In this document: positions 49,943-59,963 of the stretch, in pieces
How positions within the stretch are numbered: the first letter of the stretch is position 1
Layout of the letters: the number at the start of each line of letters is the position of its first letter
Program-made: the position numbers and the translations under genes
Notes under the pieces: model-generated
Told to the model about the DNA's origin: nothing
Seen by the model: the letters and a program-made list of their open reading frames with translations, nothing else
The model's database searches: none
NCBI RefSeq assembly: GCF_003063415.1
Contig: NZ_NESK01000016.1
Location: forward strand, 33,027-97,026
Origin: Limnohabitans sp. 2KL-17
Lineage (GTDB): Bacteria > Pseudomonadota > Gammaproteobacteria > Burkholderiales > Burkholderiaceae_C
Direction of reading: 5' to 3'
DNA length: 64,000 nucleotides

Positions 49943-51601
49943 TCACACATCAATGGCCTGTGCCGACCCGGCCTGCTTGCGCAACTCGAACTTCTGAATT
50001 TTGCCGGTGCTGGTCTTGGGCAACTCCCCAAACACCACCGCACGCGGCACCTTGAAGCCCGCCAGATGCAGCTTGCAGTGCGCCACGATCTGCTCGGCCG
50101 TGACCTGGGCGCCTGCCTTCAGTTCTACAAAGGCGCAAGGCGTTTCGCCCCAGCGGGCATCGGGCTTGGCCACCACGGCCGCTGCCAACACAGCAGGGTG
50201 GCGATACAGCACATCTTCCACCTCGATCGATGAAATGTTCTCGCCGCCCGAGATGATGATGTCCTTGCTGCGGTCCTTGATCTTGATGTAGCCATCGGGG
50301 TACTGCACTGCCAGATCGCCACTGTGGAACCAGCCCCCAGCAAAGGCTTCTTGCGTGGCCTTGGGGTTCTTGAGATAGCCCTTCATGGCGATGTTGCCCT
50401 TGAACATGATCTCACCCATGGTTTCGCCGTCTTGCGGCACCGGCTGCATGGTTTCGGGGTTGAGCACACGCACATCGCGCTCCAGGTGGTAACGCACACC
50501 TTGGCGGGCGTTCAGCCGGGCGCGATCGCCAATGGGCAGGGCGTCCCACTCGGGGTGCTTGGGGCAAACGGTCGCAGGGCCATAGACCTCGGTCAGGCCA
50601 TAGACATGGGTCAAATCAAAACCCATTTCTTCCATCCCCTCGATCATCGACGCTGGGGGCGCAGCACCGGCCACCATGGCTTTGATGCCTGCCGGCACAC
50701 CGGCCTTCATCTCGGCAGACGCATTGACCAACAGGCCGTGCACGATGGGCGCACCGCAGTAATGCAAGACCCCGTGCTGCCGCATGGCGTCAAAAATCGT
50801 CTGGGCATCCACTTTGCGCAAACACACATTCACACCCGCCCGCGCCGCCACCGTCCACGGAAAGCACCAACCATTGCAATGGAACATGGGCAGCGTCCAC
50901 AAGTAAGCTGCATGCTTGGGCATGTCCCATTCCAGAATGTTGGAAATCGCATTGGTCGCAGCCCCCCGATGGTGGTAGACCACGCCCTTGGGGTTGCCCG
51001 TGGTGCCGCTGGTGTAGTTCAGCGCAATCGCATCCCACTCGTCGCCGGGCAAATTCCATGCAAAGTCTGCATCACCCCGGGCGACAAAAGCCTCGTAGCT
51101 CACAGTGCCCAAGGCCTCGCCAGGGCCTTTGTAAAGCGCATCCTCCACATCGATCACCAGCAACGGCTTGGTGGACTGGCGCAGCGCCAGGGCTTTTTGC
51201 ATGACGCCAGAAAATTCCGGGTCTACGATCACCACCTTGGCCTCGCCATGGTCCAGCATGAAGGCCACTGTTTCCGGGTCCAGCCGGGTGTTGATGGCGT
51301 TCAGCACCGCGCCTGCCATGGGAATGCCAAAGTGCGCCTCGACCATGGGCGGGGTGTTGGGCAGCATCACGGCCACCGTATCGTTCTTGCCAATCCCCGC
51401 TTGCGTGAGGGCGCTGGCCAGCTGACGGCAGCGTCGGTAAGTCGTGGCCCAGTCCTGGCGCAAATCGCCATGGACGATGGCCAGGCGAGTGGGGTACACC
51501 TCGGCCGTGCGCTCGATGAAGCTCAGGGGCGAAATAGGGGCATGGTTGGCAGGGGTCTGGGGCAAATCCTGGTCGAAGATGCTGACTTTGGTTTCTTGCA
51601 T
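49943..51601 (-). CDS. Acyl-CoA synthetase (AMP-dependent, fatty-acid type)
   Basis: 552 aa adenylate-forming ligase. AMP-binding loop YTSGTTGNPKGVVYHHRG, hinge region KDRSKDIIISGGENISSIEVED and C-terminal catalytic Lys in TGKIQKFELRK are intact. It resembles medium-chain acyl-CoA synthetases of beta-oxidation. The ATG at 51601 (MQETKVSIFDQ) is used; extending to 51694 reaches into the dnaG upstream region. Divergent from dnaG. Confidence 0.9.
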   Translation of the reverse strand: MQETKVSIFDQDLPQTPANHAPISPLSFIERTAEVYPTRLAIVHGDLRQDWATTYRRCRQLASALTQAGIGKNDTVAVMLPNTPPMVEAHFGIPMAGAVLNAINTRLDPETVAFMLDHGEAKVVIVDPEFSGVMQKALALRQSTKPLLVIDVEDALYKGPGEALGTVSYEAFVARGDADFAWNLPGDEWDAIALNYTSGTTGNPKGVVYHHRGAATNAISNILEWDMPKHAAYLWTLPMFHCNGWCFPWTVAARAGVNVCLRKVDAQTIFDAMRQHGVLHYCGAPIVHGLLVNASAEMKAGVPAGIKAMVAGAAPPASMIEGMEEMGFDLTHVYGLTEVYGPATVCPKHPEWDALPIGDRARLNARQGVRYHLERDVRVLNPETMQPVPQDGETMGEIMFKGNIAMKGYLKNPKATQEAFAGGWFHSGDLAVQYPDGYIKIKDRSKDIIISGGENISSIEVEDVLYRHPAVLAAAVVAKPDARWGETPCAFVELKAGAQVTAEQIVAHCKLHLAGFKVPRAVVFGELPKTSTGKIQKFELRKQAGSAQAIDV

Positions 51602-51748
51602 GAGGTCGTTCCGTTTCGTCTGTGGATCGTCTGTGGATCCAATGCCGATCAGTTTGCCTGAGCTTGGACAGAAATCCATGCTGGTTTGCACCAAAACAAG
51701 TCACTGTATCTGCCCAAAATGGCCCGCGCAATCAGCGAAAATAGCCCG

Positions 51749-53857
51749 ATGGCCATCCCCCAGTCATTCATTCAGGAGTTGCTGTCCCGCATCGACGTTG
51801 TCGAGGTGGTGGGCAAATACGTGCAACTCAAGAAAGGTGGCGCCAATTTCATGGGCCTGTGCCCCTTCCATGGCGAAAAATCCCCCAGCTTCAGCGTCAG
51901 CCCCACCAAGCAGTTTTTTCACTGCTTTGGCTGTGGCAAAAACGGCAACGCCATCGGTTTCCTGATGGAGCACGCGGGCATGACCTTCATCGAAGCCGTC
52001 AAAGACCTGGCCCAGCAAACCGGCATGCAAGTGCCCGAAGAGCAGCAATCGCCCGAAGACCGCGCCCGCGCTGCGGCCCAAAAAGCCAAGCAAGACAGCC
52101 TGAGCGATGTGTTGGAAAAAGCAGGGGATGCCTACCGCGAGCAGCTCAAGATCACGCCCCGCGCGGTCGAGTACCTGAAGGGCCGGGGCCTTTCGGGGCA
52201 AATTGCCAAGCGCTTTGGCATGGGCTATGCCCCCGAAGGCTGGCGCTCTCTGGCCAGTATTTTTCCCAAATACGACGACCCTTTGCTAGCCGAGTCGGGC
52301 CTGGTCATCGTCAATGAAGAAGACGACAAGCGCTACGACCGGTTTCGCGACCGCATCATGTTCCCGATCCGCAACATCAAGGGCGAGTGCATCGGCTTTG
52401 GCGGGCGCGTGATCGGCAGCGGCACCCCCAAATACCTCAACTCTCCGGAAACCCCGGTCTTCCACAAAGGCCGCGAGTTGTATGGCCTGTACGAAGCCCG
52501 CGAAGCCTTGCACAGCGCCGGCTACGTGTTGGTGACCGAAGGCTACATGGACGTGGTGGCTCTGGCCCAGCTGGGCTTTGCCAACGCCGTGGCCACACTG
52601 GGTACGGCCTGCACCCCGGACCACGTGCAAAAACTTTTCAGATTCACCGACGCGGTGGTCTTCAGCTTTGACGGCGATGGCGCAGGCCGCCGCGCCGCGC
52701 GCAAGGCACTCGATGGCGCCCTGCCCTACGCCACCGACGTGCGCAGCATCAAGTTTTTGTTTTTGCCCGCCGAGCACGACCCCGACAGCTATGTGCGCGA
52801 GTTCGGCCAAGACGCGTTTGCCGAGCAAATCAAGCAGGCCATGCCGCTGTCGCGCTTTTTGATCGAAGCAGCCAGCGTCGACTGCGATCTGCAAACCGCC
52901 GAAGGCCGTGCCCGCTTGTCCAGCCAGGCCCGCCCCTTGTGGCAACTGCTGCCCGAAGGCGCTCTCAAGCAACAGCTGCTGTCAGAGCTGGCCCAACTGA
53001 TTCAGCTCGAAACGGCTGGCCTTGAGCGCCTGTGGGGCCAGCAAGCGGCCACCGACCAGCGCTTTGCATCCGGTGCAAGAAGCGCTGTGCCAACGTCACA
53101 AAACGCCCCTGCCGCCTTCAACCAGGCCGCAGCCAGCATCGACGAATACCCCAACTACGAGCCCCATTACGGCGAGCCCTCTGCTTGGGCAGGCGGCCAC
53201 GGGCAAATCCCGGAGCCTGGTGCTGGTTACGGGGCATATGGCGCGCAAGCCGGCTATGCAAACCCAGGGGCATCCGGCAACAACTGGCCTCGCAAGAACC
53301 CCAACTGGACGCCCAACAGCAAATTCGGCAACAGCCGTTACAAACGTGAGCAGCCCCCGGTTTACACCGGCCCCCGCACCGTTCCTGCCAGCCGGGCAGA
53401 CCATGCCGCACGCCTGCTGTTGGGGAACATGGCACTGTGGGAAACGCTGGCTGGCGAAGACCACGCCATGCTCTGCGCTCTGCCTGCGCCCCACGGGCCT
53501 TTGTTTGCCTGGCTCGAATCGCAGTTTCACGAACAAGGGGCTTTGGGCTGGTCCACTTTGCAGGCTGAAATGCAAAGCCAGCCTTTTGCACAAGAAGCCA
53601 GCCTCTGGATGTCGCAAGACAAATTGAACCCTGTGGCAGGCAGCGAAGACGCCACCCCGCCCGACCCGCAAGAAGCGCGACAAGAGCTGCGCGGGCTGTT
53701 GAATTTGCTGTTGATTGACAGGCTGCAGCAGCTCAAGAACGAGGCCCTGGCGCAACACCAAAGCGGCGAAGACCCGGACGCACTGCAGCGTTACAGCAGC
53801 CTGGACAAAAGATGGCGAGAACTCAAGGCAGCCGCCGCCTTGTCAACCGAACAGTGA
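51749..53857 (+). CDS. dnaG: DNA primase
   Basis: 702 aa primase: N-terminal zinc-binding domain (CPFHGEKSPSFSVSPTKQFFHCFGCG, about residues 40-65), RNA polymerase/Toprim core (EGYMDVVALAQLG, SFDGDGAGRRAARKAL) and C-terminal helicase-binding helical domain. Between core and C-domain lies an extended Gly/Asn/Tyr/Pro-rich linker of about 110 residues (439-549), making it roughly 120 residues longer than E. coli DnaG. The ATG at 51749 (MAIPQSFIQELLSR) is standard. Neither rpsU nor rpoD, the usual neighbours, is adjacent. Confidence 0.95.
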   Translation: MAIPQSFIQELLSRIDVVEVVGKYVQLKKGGANFMGLCPFHGEKSPSFSVSPTKQFFHCFGCGKNGNAIGFLMEHAGMTFIEAVKDLAQQTGMQVPEEQQSPEDRARAAAQKAKQDSLSDVLEKAGDAYREQLKITPRAVEYLKGRGLSGQIAKRFGMGYAPEGWRSLASIFPKYDDPLLAESGLVIVNEEDDKRYDRFRDRIMFPIRNIKGECIGFGGRVIGSGTPKYLNSPETPVFHKGRELYGLYEAREALHSAGYVLVTEGYMDVVALAQLGFANAVATLGTACTPDHVQKLFRFTDAVVFSFDGDGAGRRAARKALDGALPYATDVRSIKFLFLPAEHDPDSYVREFGQDAFAEQIKQAMPLSRFLIEAASVDCDLQTAEGRARLSSQARPLWQLLPEGALKQQLLSELAQLIQLETAGLERLWGQQAATDQRFASGARSAVPTSQNAPAAFNQAAASIDEYPNYEPHYGEPSAWAGGHGQIPEPGAGYGAYGAQAGYANPGASGNNWPRKNPNWTPNSKFGNSRYKREQPPVYTGPRTVPASRADHAARLLLGNMALWETLAGEDHAMLCALPAPHGPLFAWLESQFHEQGALGWSTLQAEMQSQPFAQEASLWMSQDKLNPVAGSEDATPPDPQEARQELRGLLNLLLIDRLQQLKNEALAQHQSGEDPDALQRYSSLDKRWRELKAAAALSTEQ

Positions 53858-53860
53858 ACT

Positions 53861-54628
53861 TCACTTGCCCAGCAACTGATTGAGCTGGGCCGCCTGAAAG
53901 GTTTCGCGGGTTGCGGCATCACCGGGCATTTGCACCTGTTGCTGGGCGCACAGCTGCTCTAGGGCTTGCCAGATCATGGCAATCTGGTGCTCATGGCCTG
54001 CAGCGTTGTCGATCAAGCCCCCCAAAGCCTGGCTGACCGGGTCATCGTCTTGCGTGATGCCATAGGCGCTGAACTTGCGCTCGGTGCCCGCCACATCGGC
54101 GCTCTCACCTGCCTTGGACAAGATGATTCGGGCAGGAATGCCCACCGCTGTGGCCCCGGCGGGCACGGGTTTGATCACCACGGCATTGCTGCCGATCTTG
54201 GCGCCATCGCCCACCTCGAAGCCGCCCAGCACCTTGGCGCCGGCGCTGACCACCACATCGCGGCCCAGTGTCGGGTGGCGCTTGGCCCCTTTGTAGAGCG
54301 ATGTACCGCCCAGCGTCACACCTTGGTAAATCGTGCAGCCATCACCGATTTCTGCGGTCTCGCCCACCACCACCCCCATGGCGTGGTCAAAGAAAACGCG
54401 CTCGCCAATTTTGGCGCCCGGGTGAATTTCGATGCCGGTCAAAGCCCGCGACACATGCGAAATAAAGCGCCCCAGCCACTTGAACCCGTGATGCCAGCAC
54501 CAATGCGCCCGGCGGTGCAGCACCAAAGCGTGCAGGCCCGGGTAACAGGTCAGGACCTCCCAAGCGGTGCGCGCGGCGGGGTCTCGGTCGAGGATGCATT
54601 GGATGTCGGAGCGGAGACGAGAAAACAT
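53861..54628 (-). CDS. cysE: Serine O-acetyltransferase
   Basis: 255-257 aa left-handed beta-helix enzyme making O-acetylserine for cysteine synthesis. Hexapeptide repeats and active site are visible: [60 protein letters not shown]. The N-terminal helical part is short ([11 protein letters not shown]). ATG at 54628 or 54634. It follows trmJ by about 5-11 nt as an operon. Confidence 0.94.
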   Translation of the reverse strand: MFSRLRSDIQCILDRDPAARTAWEVLTCYPGLHALVLHRRAHWCWHHGFKWLGRFISHVSRALTGIEIHPGAKIGERVFFDHAMGVVVGETAEIGDGCTIYQGVTLGGTSLYKGAKRHPTLGRDVVVSAGAKVLGGFEVGDGAKIGSNAVVIKPVPAGATAVGIPARIILSKAGESADVAGTERKFSAYGITQDDDPVSQALGGLIDNAAGHEHQIAMIWQALEQLCAQQQVQMPGDAATRETFQAAQLNQLLGK

Positions 54629-54639
54629 AAGCACCGAGT

Positions 54640-55371
54640 CTATCGCTTGGCGCTGGCCGTCTGGATCATGGCTTTTGCCACCCCGCGCAGGATGTGGATT
54701 TCTTCGGGGCTCAGATCAGCCCGGTTGAACAACTGGTTCAATCGGGGCATCAGTTTTTTGGGCGCTTCAGGGTCCAGAAAACCCAGGTCGGTCAATGCCT
54801 GCTCCCAATGGCTGAGCATGCCTGCGACCTGTTGCGCATCGGCCTTGTCTGCGGGCAAGACCCCGTCTTGAACCGGGAACCCGCCCAAAGCCACGCGCCA
54901 GTCGTAGGCCAGCACCTGAATGGCCGAGCCCAAATTGAGCGACCCAAACTGGGGGTTGGTCGGGATCGACAACGCCACATGGCAGCGGTAAACGTCTTCG
55001 TTTTTCATGCCAAAGCGCTCACAGCCAAACAAGAATGCCACGCATTGCTCGGGCGCACCGGCTTGGGTCAACTGGGCAAAATGCTCGCGCGGCGTGCGGG
55101 TGGGCGGGCCAAAGTCACGCGGCGTCATCGCCGTGGCGCACAAATGGGTCACACCGTCCAGCGCTTCGTCGAGCGTTTCCACCACACGGGCCTTGGCCAG
55201 CACATCGTTGGCCCCACTGGCCCGCTGAATGGTTTCTTCCTTGCGCAGCACATTCGGCCAGCGCGGTGCCACCAGCACCAGGTCGTCAAAGCCCATGACT
55301 TTCATGGCACGGGCAGCGGCACCCACATTGCCAGCATGGCTGGTTTCTATCAGGATGAATCGCGTTTTCAT
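54640..55371 (-). CDS. trmJ: tRNA (cytidine/uridine-2'-O-)-methyltransferase TrmJ
   Basis: 243 aa SPOUT (trefoil-knot) methyltransferase, modifying position 32 of tRNAs. Motifs: [83 protein letters not shown] at 55371 (MKTRFIL) is chosen; an ATG at 55386 (MDNRGM) is equally plausible and has a better GGGTGGG upstream. Forms an operon with cysE, divergent from suhB. Confidence 0.93.
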   Translation of the reverse strand: MKTRFILIETSHAGNVGAAARAMKVMGFDDLVLVAPRWPNVLRKEETIQRASGANDVLAKARVVETLDEALDGVTHLCATAMTPRDFGPPTRTPREHFAQLTQAGAPEQCVAFLFGCERFGMKNEDVYRCHVALSIPTNPQFGSLNLGSAIQVLAYDWRVALGGFPVQDGVLPADKADAQQVAGMLSHWEQALTDLGFLDPEAPKKLMPRLNQLFNRADLSPEEIHILRGVAKAMIQTASAKR

Positions 55372-55519
55372 CCCCCGATTGTCCATGCTGAACCCACCCG
55401 CATCGCGCACCCTGCAGCAACTCTGACTCGAAAACGACAAGGCACCCCTGGTTTCATGAGAAAATGCTGCCTTCGCCACCGTGATCGTGCGGCTGTCTGT
55501 CTGGTTCTTCACACAATTT

Positions 55520-56458
55520 ATGTCGTCCAATCTCCACCCCATGCTCAACGTGGCCATCAAGGCTGCGCGCGCCGCTGGCGCCATCATCAACCGCGCCGCG
55601 CTCGACGTTGAAGCGGTTCGCATCTCGCAAAAGCAGGTCAACGATTTCGTCACCGAAGTTGACCACGCGAGCGAAAAAATCATCATCGAGACCCTGCTCA
55701 CCGCCTACCCCGACCACGGCATCCTGGCCGAAGAGTCGGGCCGCGAATTCGGCAACCCGCTCGCTGACCACATCTGGATCATCGACCCGCTGGACGGCAC
55801 CACCAACTTCATCCACGGCTTTCCGGTTTATTGCGTGAGCATTGCCCTGCAAGTGCGCGGCAAGATCGAGCAAGCCGTCATTTACGACCCCACCCGCAAC
55901 GACCTGTTCACCGCCACCAAAGGCCGCGGCGCTTTCATGAACGACCGCCGCCTGCGCGTGAGCAAGCGCATCCGCTTGCAGGAATGCATCATTTCCACCG
56001 GTTTCCCCTTCCGCAAGGGTGACAACTTCAACCAGTACCTGCGCATGATGGGCGATGTGATGCAACGCACCGCAGGCCTTCGTCGTCCAGGCTCAGCCGC
56101 CCTCGACCTGGCCTATGTGGCTGCAGGGTTTACAGATGGATTTTTCGAGACAGGTCTGTCCCCTTGGGATGTGGCTGCGGGCTCGTTGCTGGTCACCGAA
56201 GCCGGGGGCCTGATCGGCAACTTCACAGGCGAGTCGGACTTTCTGGAACAAAAAGAATGCCTGGCCGGTGCCCCCCGCATTTATGGCCAGTTGGTCAGCA
56301 TCCTGGGCAAATTCAGCAAGTTCGCCAGCGTGGCCGACAAAACCGCCGTGCAGGCCGCGGTCGAGACCCTGAGCCGCGAGCGCAGCTCAGCCAACGAAGA
56401 GGCCGATGTCACTGCAGACCAGGTCCAGGCTTCAGAACCCAAAGACGCCCCGTTTTAA
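55520..56458 (+). CDS. suhB: Inositol monophosphatase family protein (SuhB)
   Basis: 312 aa Mg-dependent phosphatase; in E. coli it also acts in rRNA transcription complexes. Motifs: [33 protein letters not shown] and [40 protein letters not shown]. The last ~45 residues (after FSKFASV) are a longer acidic tail than in E. coli SuhB (267 aa). The ATG at 55520 ([10 protein letters not shown]) is used; the ATG at 55541 is possible. Confidence 0.94.
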   Translation: MSSNLHPMLNVAIKAARAAGAIINRAALDVEAVRISQKQVNDFVTEVDHASEKIIIETLLTAYPDHGILAEESGREFGNPLADHIWIIDPLDGTTNFIHGFPVYCVSIALQVRGKIEQAVIYDPTRNDLFTATKGRGAFMNDRRLRVSKRIRLQECIISTGFPFRKGDNFNQYLRMMGDVMQRTAGLRRPGSAALDLAYVAAGFTDGFFETGLSPWDVAAGSLLVTEAGGLIGNFTGESDFLEQKECLAGAPRIYGQLVSILGKFSKFASVADKTAVQAAVETLSRERSSANEEADVTADQVQASEPKDAPF

Positions 56459-56469
56459 GCGCCTCATTT

Positions 56470-58575
56470 TCAAAACCCGGACTCTTGCATCAACACCGAC
56501 AAGGCCTGTCGGAAATAGCGCGATGCAGGCGCCTCCCAACTGGCGTGCAATGTGATCTGGCCACGCACGGCCTGATCAAAAATTTGGGCCTGTGCGTCCT
56601 CGACTTTCAGACTCACCCGGTAAATGGCCCGCTCCGGAATGAGCTGGTTGTTTTTGTCCCGTGACAACACGTGGCCTCCCCACTGCGCCGCCAGCTCTGG
56701 TTTGGGCAAGACCCTGGAAGCGTCTTGATCGACCGATGCCACCGTCAAGCGCAACATGACCCCGCTGGCACTGTCTTTGTAAAAATAGGCCGCATCGCCT
56801 ACACGCACGCGCTGCACGGCGTCTTCGTCCAGCCAGGTCTCCACCAGCCAAGGGCTGTTGGCCTTGATCAAGGTGCCCAGTTTTTCCTTGCGCGACACCC
56901 ACTGCCCCACTCGCAAATCAGGGTTCACGTCTTTCAGCGTTCCGGCATAGGGCGCACGAGGTGCAAATTGCAAAGCCTCGGCATCCGCACCTGCCAATTC
57001 CGCCTGAGCGGTGTACAGGCTTTCCTGGTTCACCAGCAGGCGCTTGCGCGATTCTTCATCCAGCCCAGACGCCGCTGCCTGCCAGCGTTGCTGATCCAGA
57101 CGGGCCTGCAAAGCGGCCCGCTTGACCACCAAGTCCGGCACATACAGCGACATGATCAGATCGCCCTCACCCACGCGGGCACCTTCCTTGAATGGCAATG
57201 CCTCAATCCGGGCTCCAGAAGGTGCAAACACGGGCCATTGCTCAGCGGGGCGCAGCAACGCGCTGGCTGTGACCCGGCCAGGCCATGGAACCAGCATGAG
57301 CACCAGTGCCAACAAAACCACCCAGACAGTTTGCCTAGACTTCGGTTGCTGTCGAATGTCAGGCCAACGCGCCTTCCAGACCTTGAGCTCAGACCGGATC
57401 GGGAACCAGACAAACCAGACGATTTCGACCAGAAACAAAAAGATGCCCAGGACTTTGAAAAAGTAAAAATACACCAACAACGCAATGCCCAGAAACAGCA
57501 CCAATCGGTACAACCAGGTGCCCAATGCAAATGCAATCAAGGCCTTGGCCTGCAGGGGCTTGAAATGCTCCGGCGGCGCATCGCCCAAACCAAACAGCCA
57601 TTCCCGCAGCTTCCAGCGGGCCATGGCAAAACTGCGCCCGTGCAGGTTGGGCATGTCCAGGGCATCCATCAAGATGAAATAACCGTCAAAGCGCATGAAG
57701 GGGCTGGCATTGATGGCCAGTGTGGCGATCCAACTGGTGGTGGCCAACACAAAGGCGGCCGACTTGATGCCCCCCTCAGGGAACAGCGCCCAGGCCAGGG
57801 TGGCCCACGCCGCAATGACCAACTCGGTCAGGATGCCAGCCGATGCCACCTTCAGGCGCTGCATGCGGTCGGTCAGGCGCCAGGTTTCGTTGGTGTCGGT
57901 GTAAGCCACCGGCCACATCACCAAAAACGCAATGCCCATCGCCGGAACCCGACAACCAAAACGCTTGGCGGTGAAGGCATGGCCCAACTCGTGCAAGAGC
58001 TTGACCAAAAACAGGGCCACGCCATAAGCCAGCAAGCCATCCAGGTTGAAGGTGTCCACCAGCGAGGCACTGAAACTCTCCCGCCGACGCACCACGTGTG
58101 ACAAGCCCCACACCAAGGCGGCCGCCGTGATCCAGGCAAAGCTGCGTGTAAAAAACAAATTGGCCACAGGCAGCCACCGGCTCAGCCATGCATCAGGCCT
58201 GACCAAGGGCACCCGAAAAAACAGATAGTGGTGCAGCAGCCAGTTCATCGGGGTGCCCTGCATCTGGGCCAGGCGCGCCGCCATCTTGGCAGGCGCATCA
58301 GCACCTTCAGGCTGCACCAGTTGATGCGCCACCAAAAAATCGACCACCGCCACCACGTCCTCGGCCGACAAGGCCAGGGTGGTGGCCTGCGATACCGCAT
58401 CGGCAATGGCCTGCGGGGCGTCCAGTTCCCAGCGCTGCAGCACTTCGAACGTGGGCCAGTCGATTCTGTAAAACTGGTGTCGCACCGGATCATGCAAAGT
58501 CCAGCTTGGCTGGCCATCGGCCAGGCTGGCACCTGGCAGCAAATCCAGCTCGTCGCGCAAACGTGGCAAGCCCAT
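56470..58575 (-). CDS. PqqD-like / M50 metallopeptidase / HlyD-like fusion protein
   Basis: 701 aa membrane protein with three parts. Residues 25-90 ([25 protein letters not shown]) look like a PqqD-type winged helix. Residues 140-420 are a multi-pass M50 (site-2 protease-like) region with HELGH at 195-199 and the second ligand motif [12 protein letters not shown] near 290-300, so it should bind zinc. Residues ~440-701 form a HlyD/lipoyl-like periplasmic arm ([20 protein letters not shown]). It is 3' of a HlyD gene and the surface-protein gene. Probable role: cleavage and/or transport of the surface protein; inferred. Confidence 0.8.
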   Translation of the reverse strand: MGLPRLRDELDLLPGASLADGQPSWTLHDPVRHQFYRIDWPTFEVLQRWELDAPQAIADAVSQATTLALSAEDVVAVVDFLVAHQLVQPEGADAPAKMAARLAQMQGTPMNWLLHHYLFFRVPLVRPDAWLSRWLPVANLFFTRSFAWITAAALVWGLSHVVRRRESFSASLVDTFNLDGLLAYGVALFLVKLLHELGHAFTAKRFGCRVPAMGIAFLVMWPVAYTDTNETWRLTDRMQRLKVASAGILTELVIAAWATLAWALFPEGGIKSAAFVLATTSWIATLAINASPFMRFDGYFILMDALDMPNLHGRSFAMARWKLREWLFGLGDAPPEHFKPLQAKALIAFALGTWLYRLVLFLGIALLVYFYFFKVLGIFLFLVEIVWFVWFPIRSELKVWKARWPDIRQQPKSRQTVWVVLLALVLMLVPWPGRVTASALLRPAEQWPVFAPSGARIEALPFKEGARVGEGDLIMSLYVPDLVVKRAALQARLDQQRWQAAASGLDEESRKRLLVNQESLYTAQAELAGADAEALQFAPRAPYAGTLKDVNPDLRVGQWVSRKEKLGTLIKANSPWLVETWLDEDAVQRVRVGDAAYFYKDSASGVMLRLTVASVDQDASRVLPKPELAAQWGGHVLSRDKNNQLIPERAIYRVSLKVEDAQAQIFDQAVRGQITLHASWEAPASRYFRQALSVLMQESGF

Positions 58576-58580
58576 GCTGC

Positions 58581-59963
58581 TCAAAGCCCCAGGTAAGCAC
58601 GCGCAGTGGCCAGTGGGCGGCGCATGGCCCAATAGCAAAGCGGAACCCAATCACCCTGAAGTTTGACGGTGCCCTTGAGCCCTACACGGTGGTTTGTTTT
58701 CTCAGACAGGCTGGCGCGCACACGGTAAGCGAAATTGCCGTCCGGGCGCTGCACGGCATCGTGGGCCAAGTAGCGCAATGTGGCCGAAACCGGCGACAAA
58801 GGGCTCGCGCTCAAATACAGACTGAGCGGGGCGCCCGGCTGCATATCGATCGCATCGGCCAGCGGCAACCAAGCCTCGACCTCGGCATCGTCCAGGGCGG
58901 CAATGCGCAGAATGCGCTCGCCCACCGCCACTGGCTTGCCCATCCATTCGGCCGGGTCATCCATCAACACCACACCGGCTTGTGGCGACAACACACGGGC
59001 ACGTTGCAGTTGTTCGTTCAGGTAATCGGTCTCGGCGCGTTTTTCGTTCACCTTGCCCTGCAAAAGCGCCAGTTGGCTTTTGGACTTGGCATCGGCAAGC
59101 GCCATTTGGGAGGTCTGGCGGTAATCGGTTTCCGCAGTGGCCAATGATTGCAGCGCCACATCCAACCGCGCCTGAATCACGACTTCGTCAAAACCGAACA
59201 AGGGCTGCCCGGCTTGCACAGTCTGGTTGGGTTGCACGTGAAAAACATCGATCACCCCATCCAGAGGTGACCGCATGATCATGGGGTTCGCAGGCACCAA
59301 CTCACCGGGCGCCAACACCGACATGCGCACCGGAAACAGCAACACCAGCAGCAGAAAACCCGCTGCGCGAAGGGTGTTTTGTTGCCACCAAGACTTGCCG
59401 GGCTGGCGCTCAAAAACCTGGCGAACCCTTGCGCCCCAGGCCTGCAGGGTTCTCAAGCGCGGGCTGTGCTTGGCCTCGAAAGCGTGCCACCACGCATCGA
59501 CCCATTCCCGCAGCACAGACAACTCGGCATCAAGCCAAAGCTCATCGCGCAGCAGCAGCAAGCCAGCTGAGCCATCCGGGCTGCCCGGCCGGTCCATGCG
59601 CAGCCACAGAGCATGCGTTGGCCACCACTGCGCCCACTCCGCTGCCAAATGGGGCGGCAAATCGACCGATGTCAGCGTGGTGCTCGGCCCACCGGCCTGC
59701 GCTGCGAGGTGCGTGCAGACAGCCTCGAGCCACAACACATAAGGCGCATTGGCCTCAATCTGAACCACACCCGACAAGCTGTAAGCGCCCTCTTGCTGCA
59801 ACCACAGGGCTGCTTGGCGGTAGTGCGCCAGACCCTGCGTGTCGTTGACCAGCATGAACGCCAACTCACGGTCCGAGGCAGCCTGCCGCGCCCTGCGTGA
59901 AAGGATCCACACTTGCGCCAACGACTCCCAAGCATCGGTCACTGCCACCGGGGTATTGCTCAT
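58581..59963 (-). CDS. HlyD-family membrane fusion protein with GAF-like N-terminal domain
   Basis: 460 aa. Residues 1-195 are cytoplasmic, with a GAF-like stretch ([36 protein letters not shown]). A TM helix at about 199-215 is followed by barrel-sandwich halves ([28 protein letters not shown] and [27 protein letters not shown]), a coiled-coil and a beta domain. It overlaps the surface-protein stop by ATGA and precedes the M50 fusion gene by 5 nt. No ABC ATPase or TolC gene is seen. Confidence 0.82.
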   Translation of the reverse strand: MSNTPVAVTDAWESLAQVWILSRRARQAASDRELAFMLVNDTQGLAHYRQAALWLQQEGAYSLSGVVQIEANAPYVLWLEAVCTHLAAQAGGPSTTLTSVDLPPHLAAEWAQWWPTHALWLRMDRPGSPDGSAGLLLLRDELWLDAELSVLREWVDAWWHAFEAKHSPRLRTLQAWGARVRQVFERQPGKSWWQQNTLRAAGFLLLVLLFPVRMSVLAPGELVPANPMIMRSPLDGVIDVFHVQPNQTVQAGQPLFGFDEVVIQARLDVALQSLATAETDYRQTSQMALADAKSKSQLALLQGKVNEKRAETDYLNEQLQRARVLSPQAGVVLMDDPAEWMGKPVAVGERILRIAALDDAEVEAWLPLADAIDMQPGAPLSLYLSASPLSPVSATLRYLAHDAVQRPDGNFAYRVRASLSEKTNHRVGLKGTVKLQGDWVPLCYWAMRRPLATARAYLGL

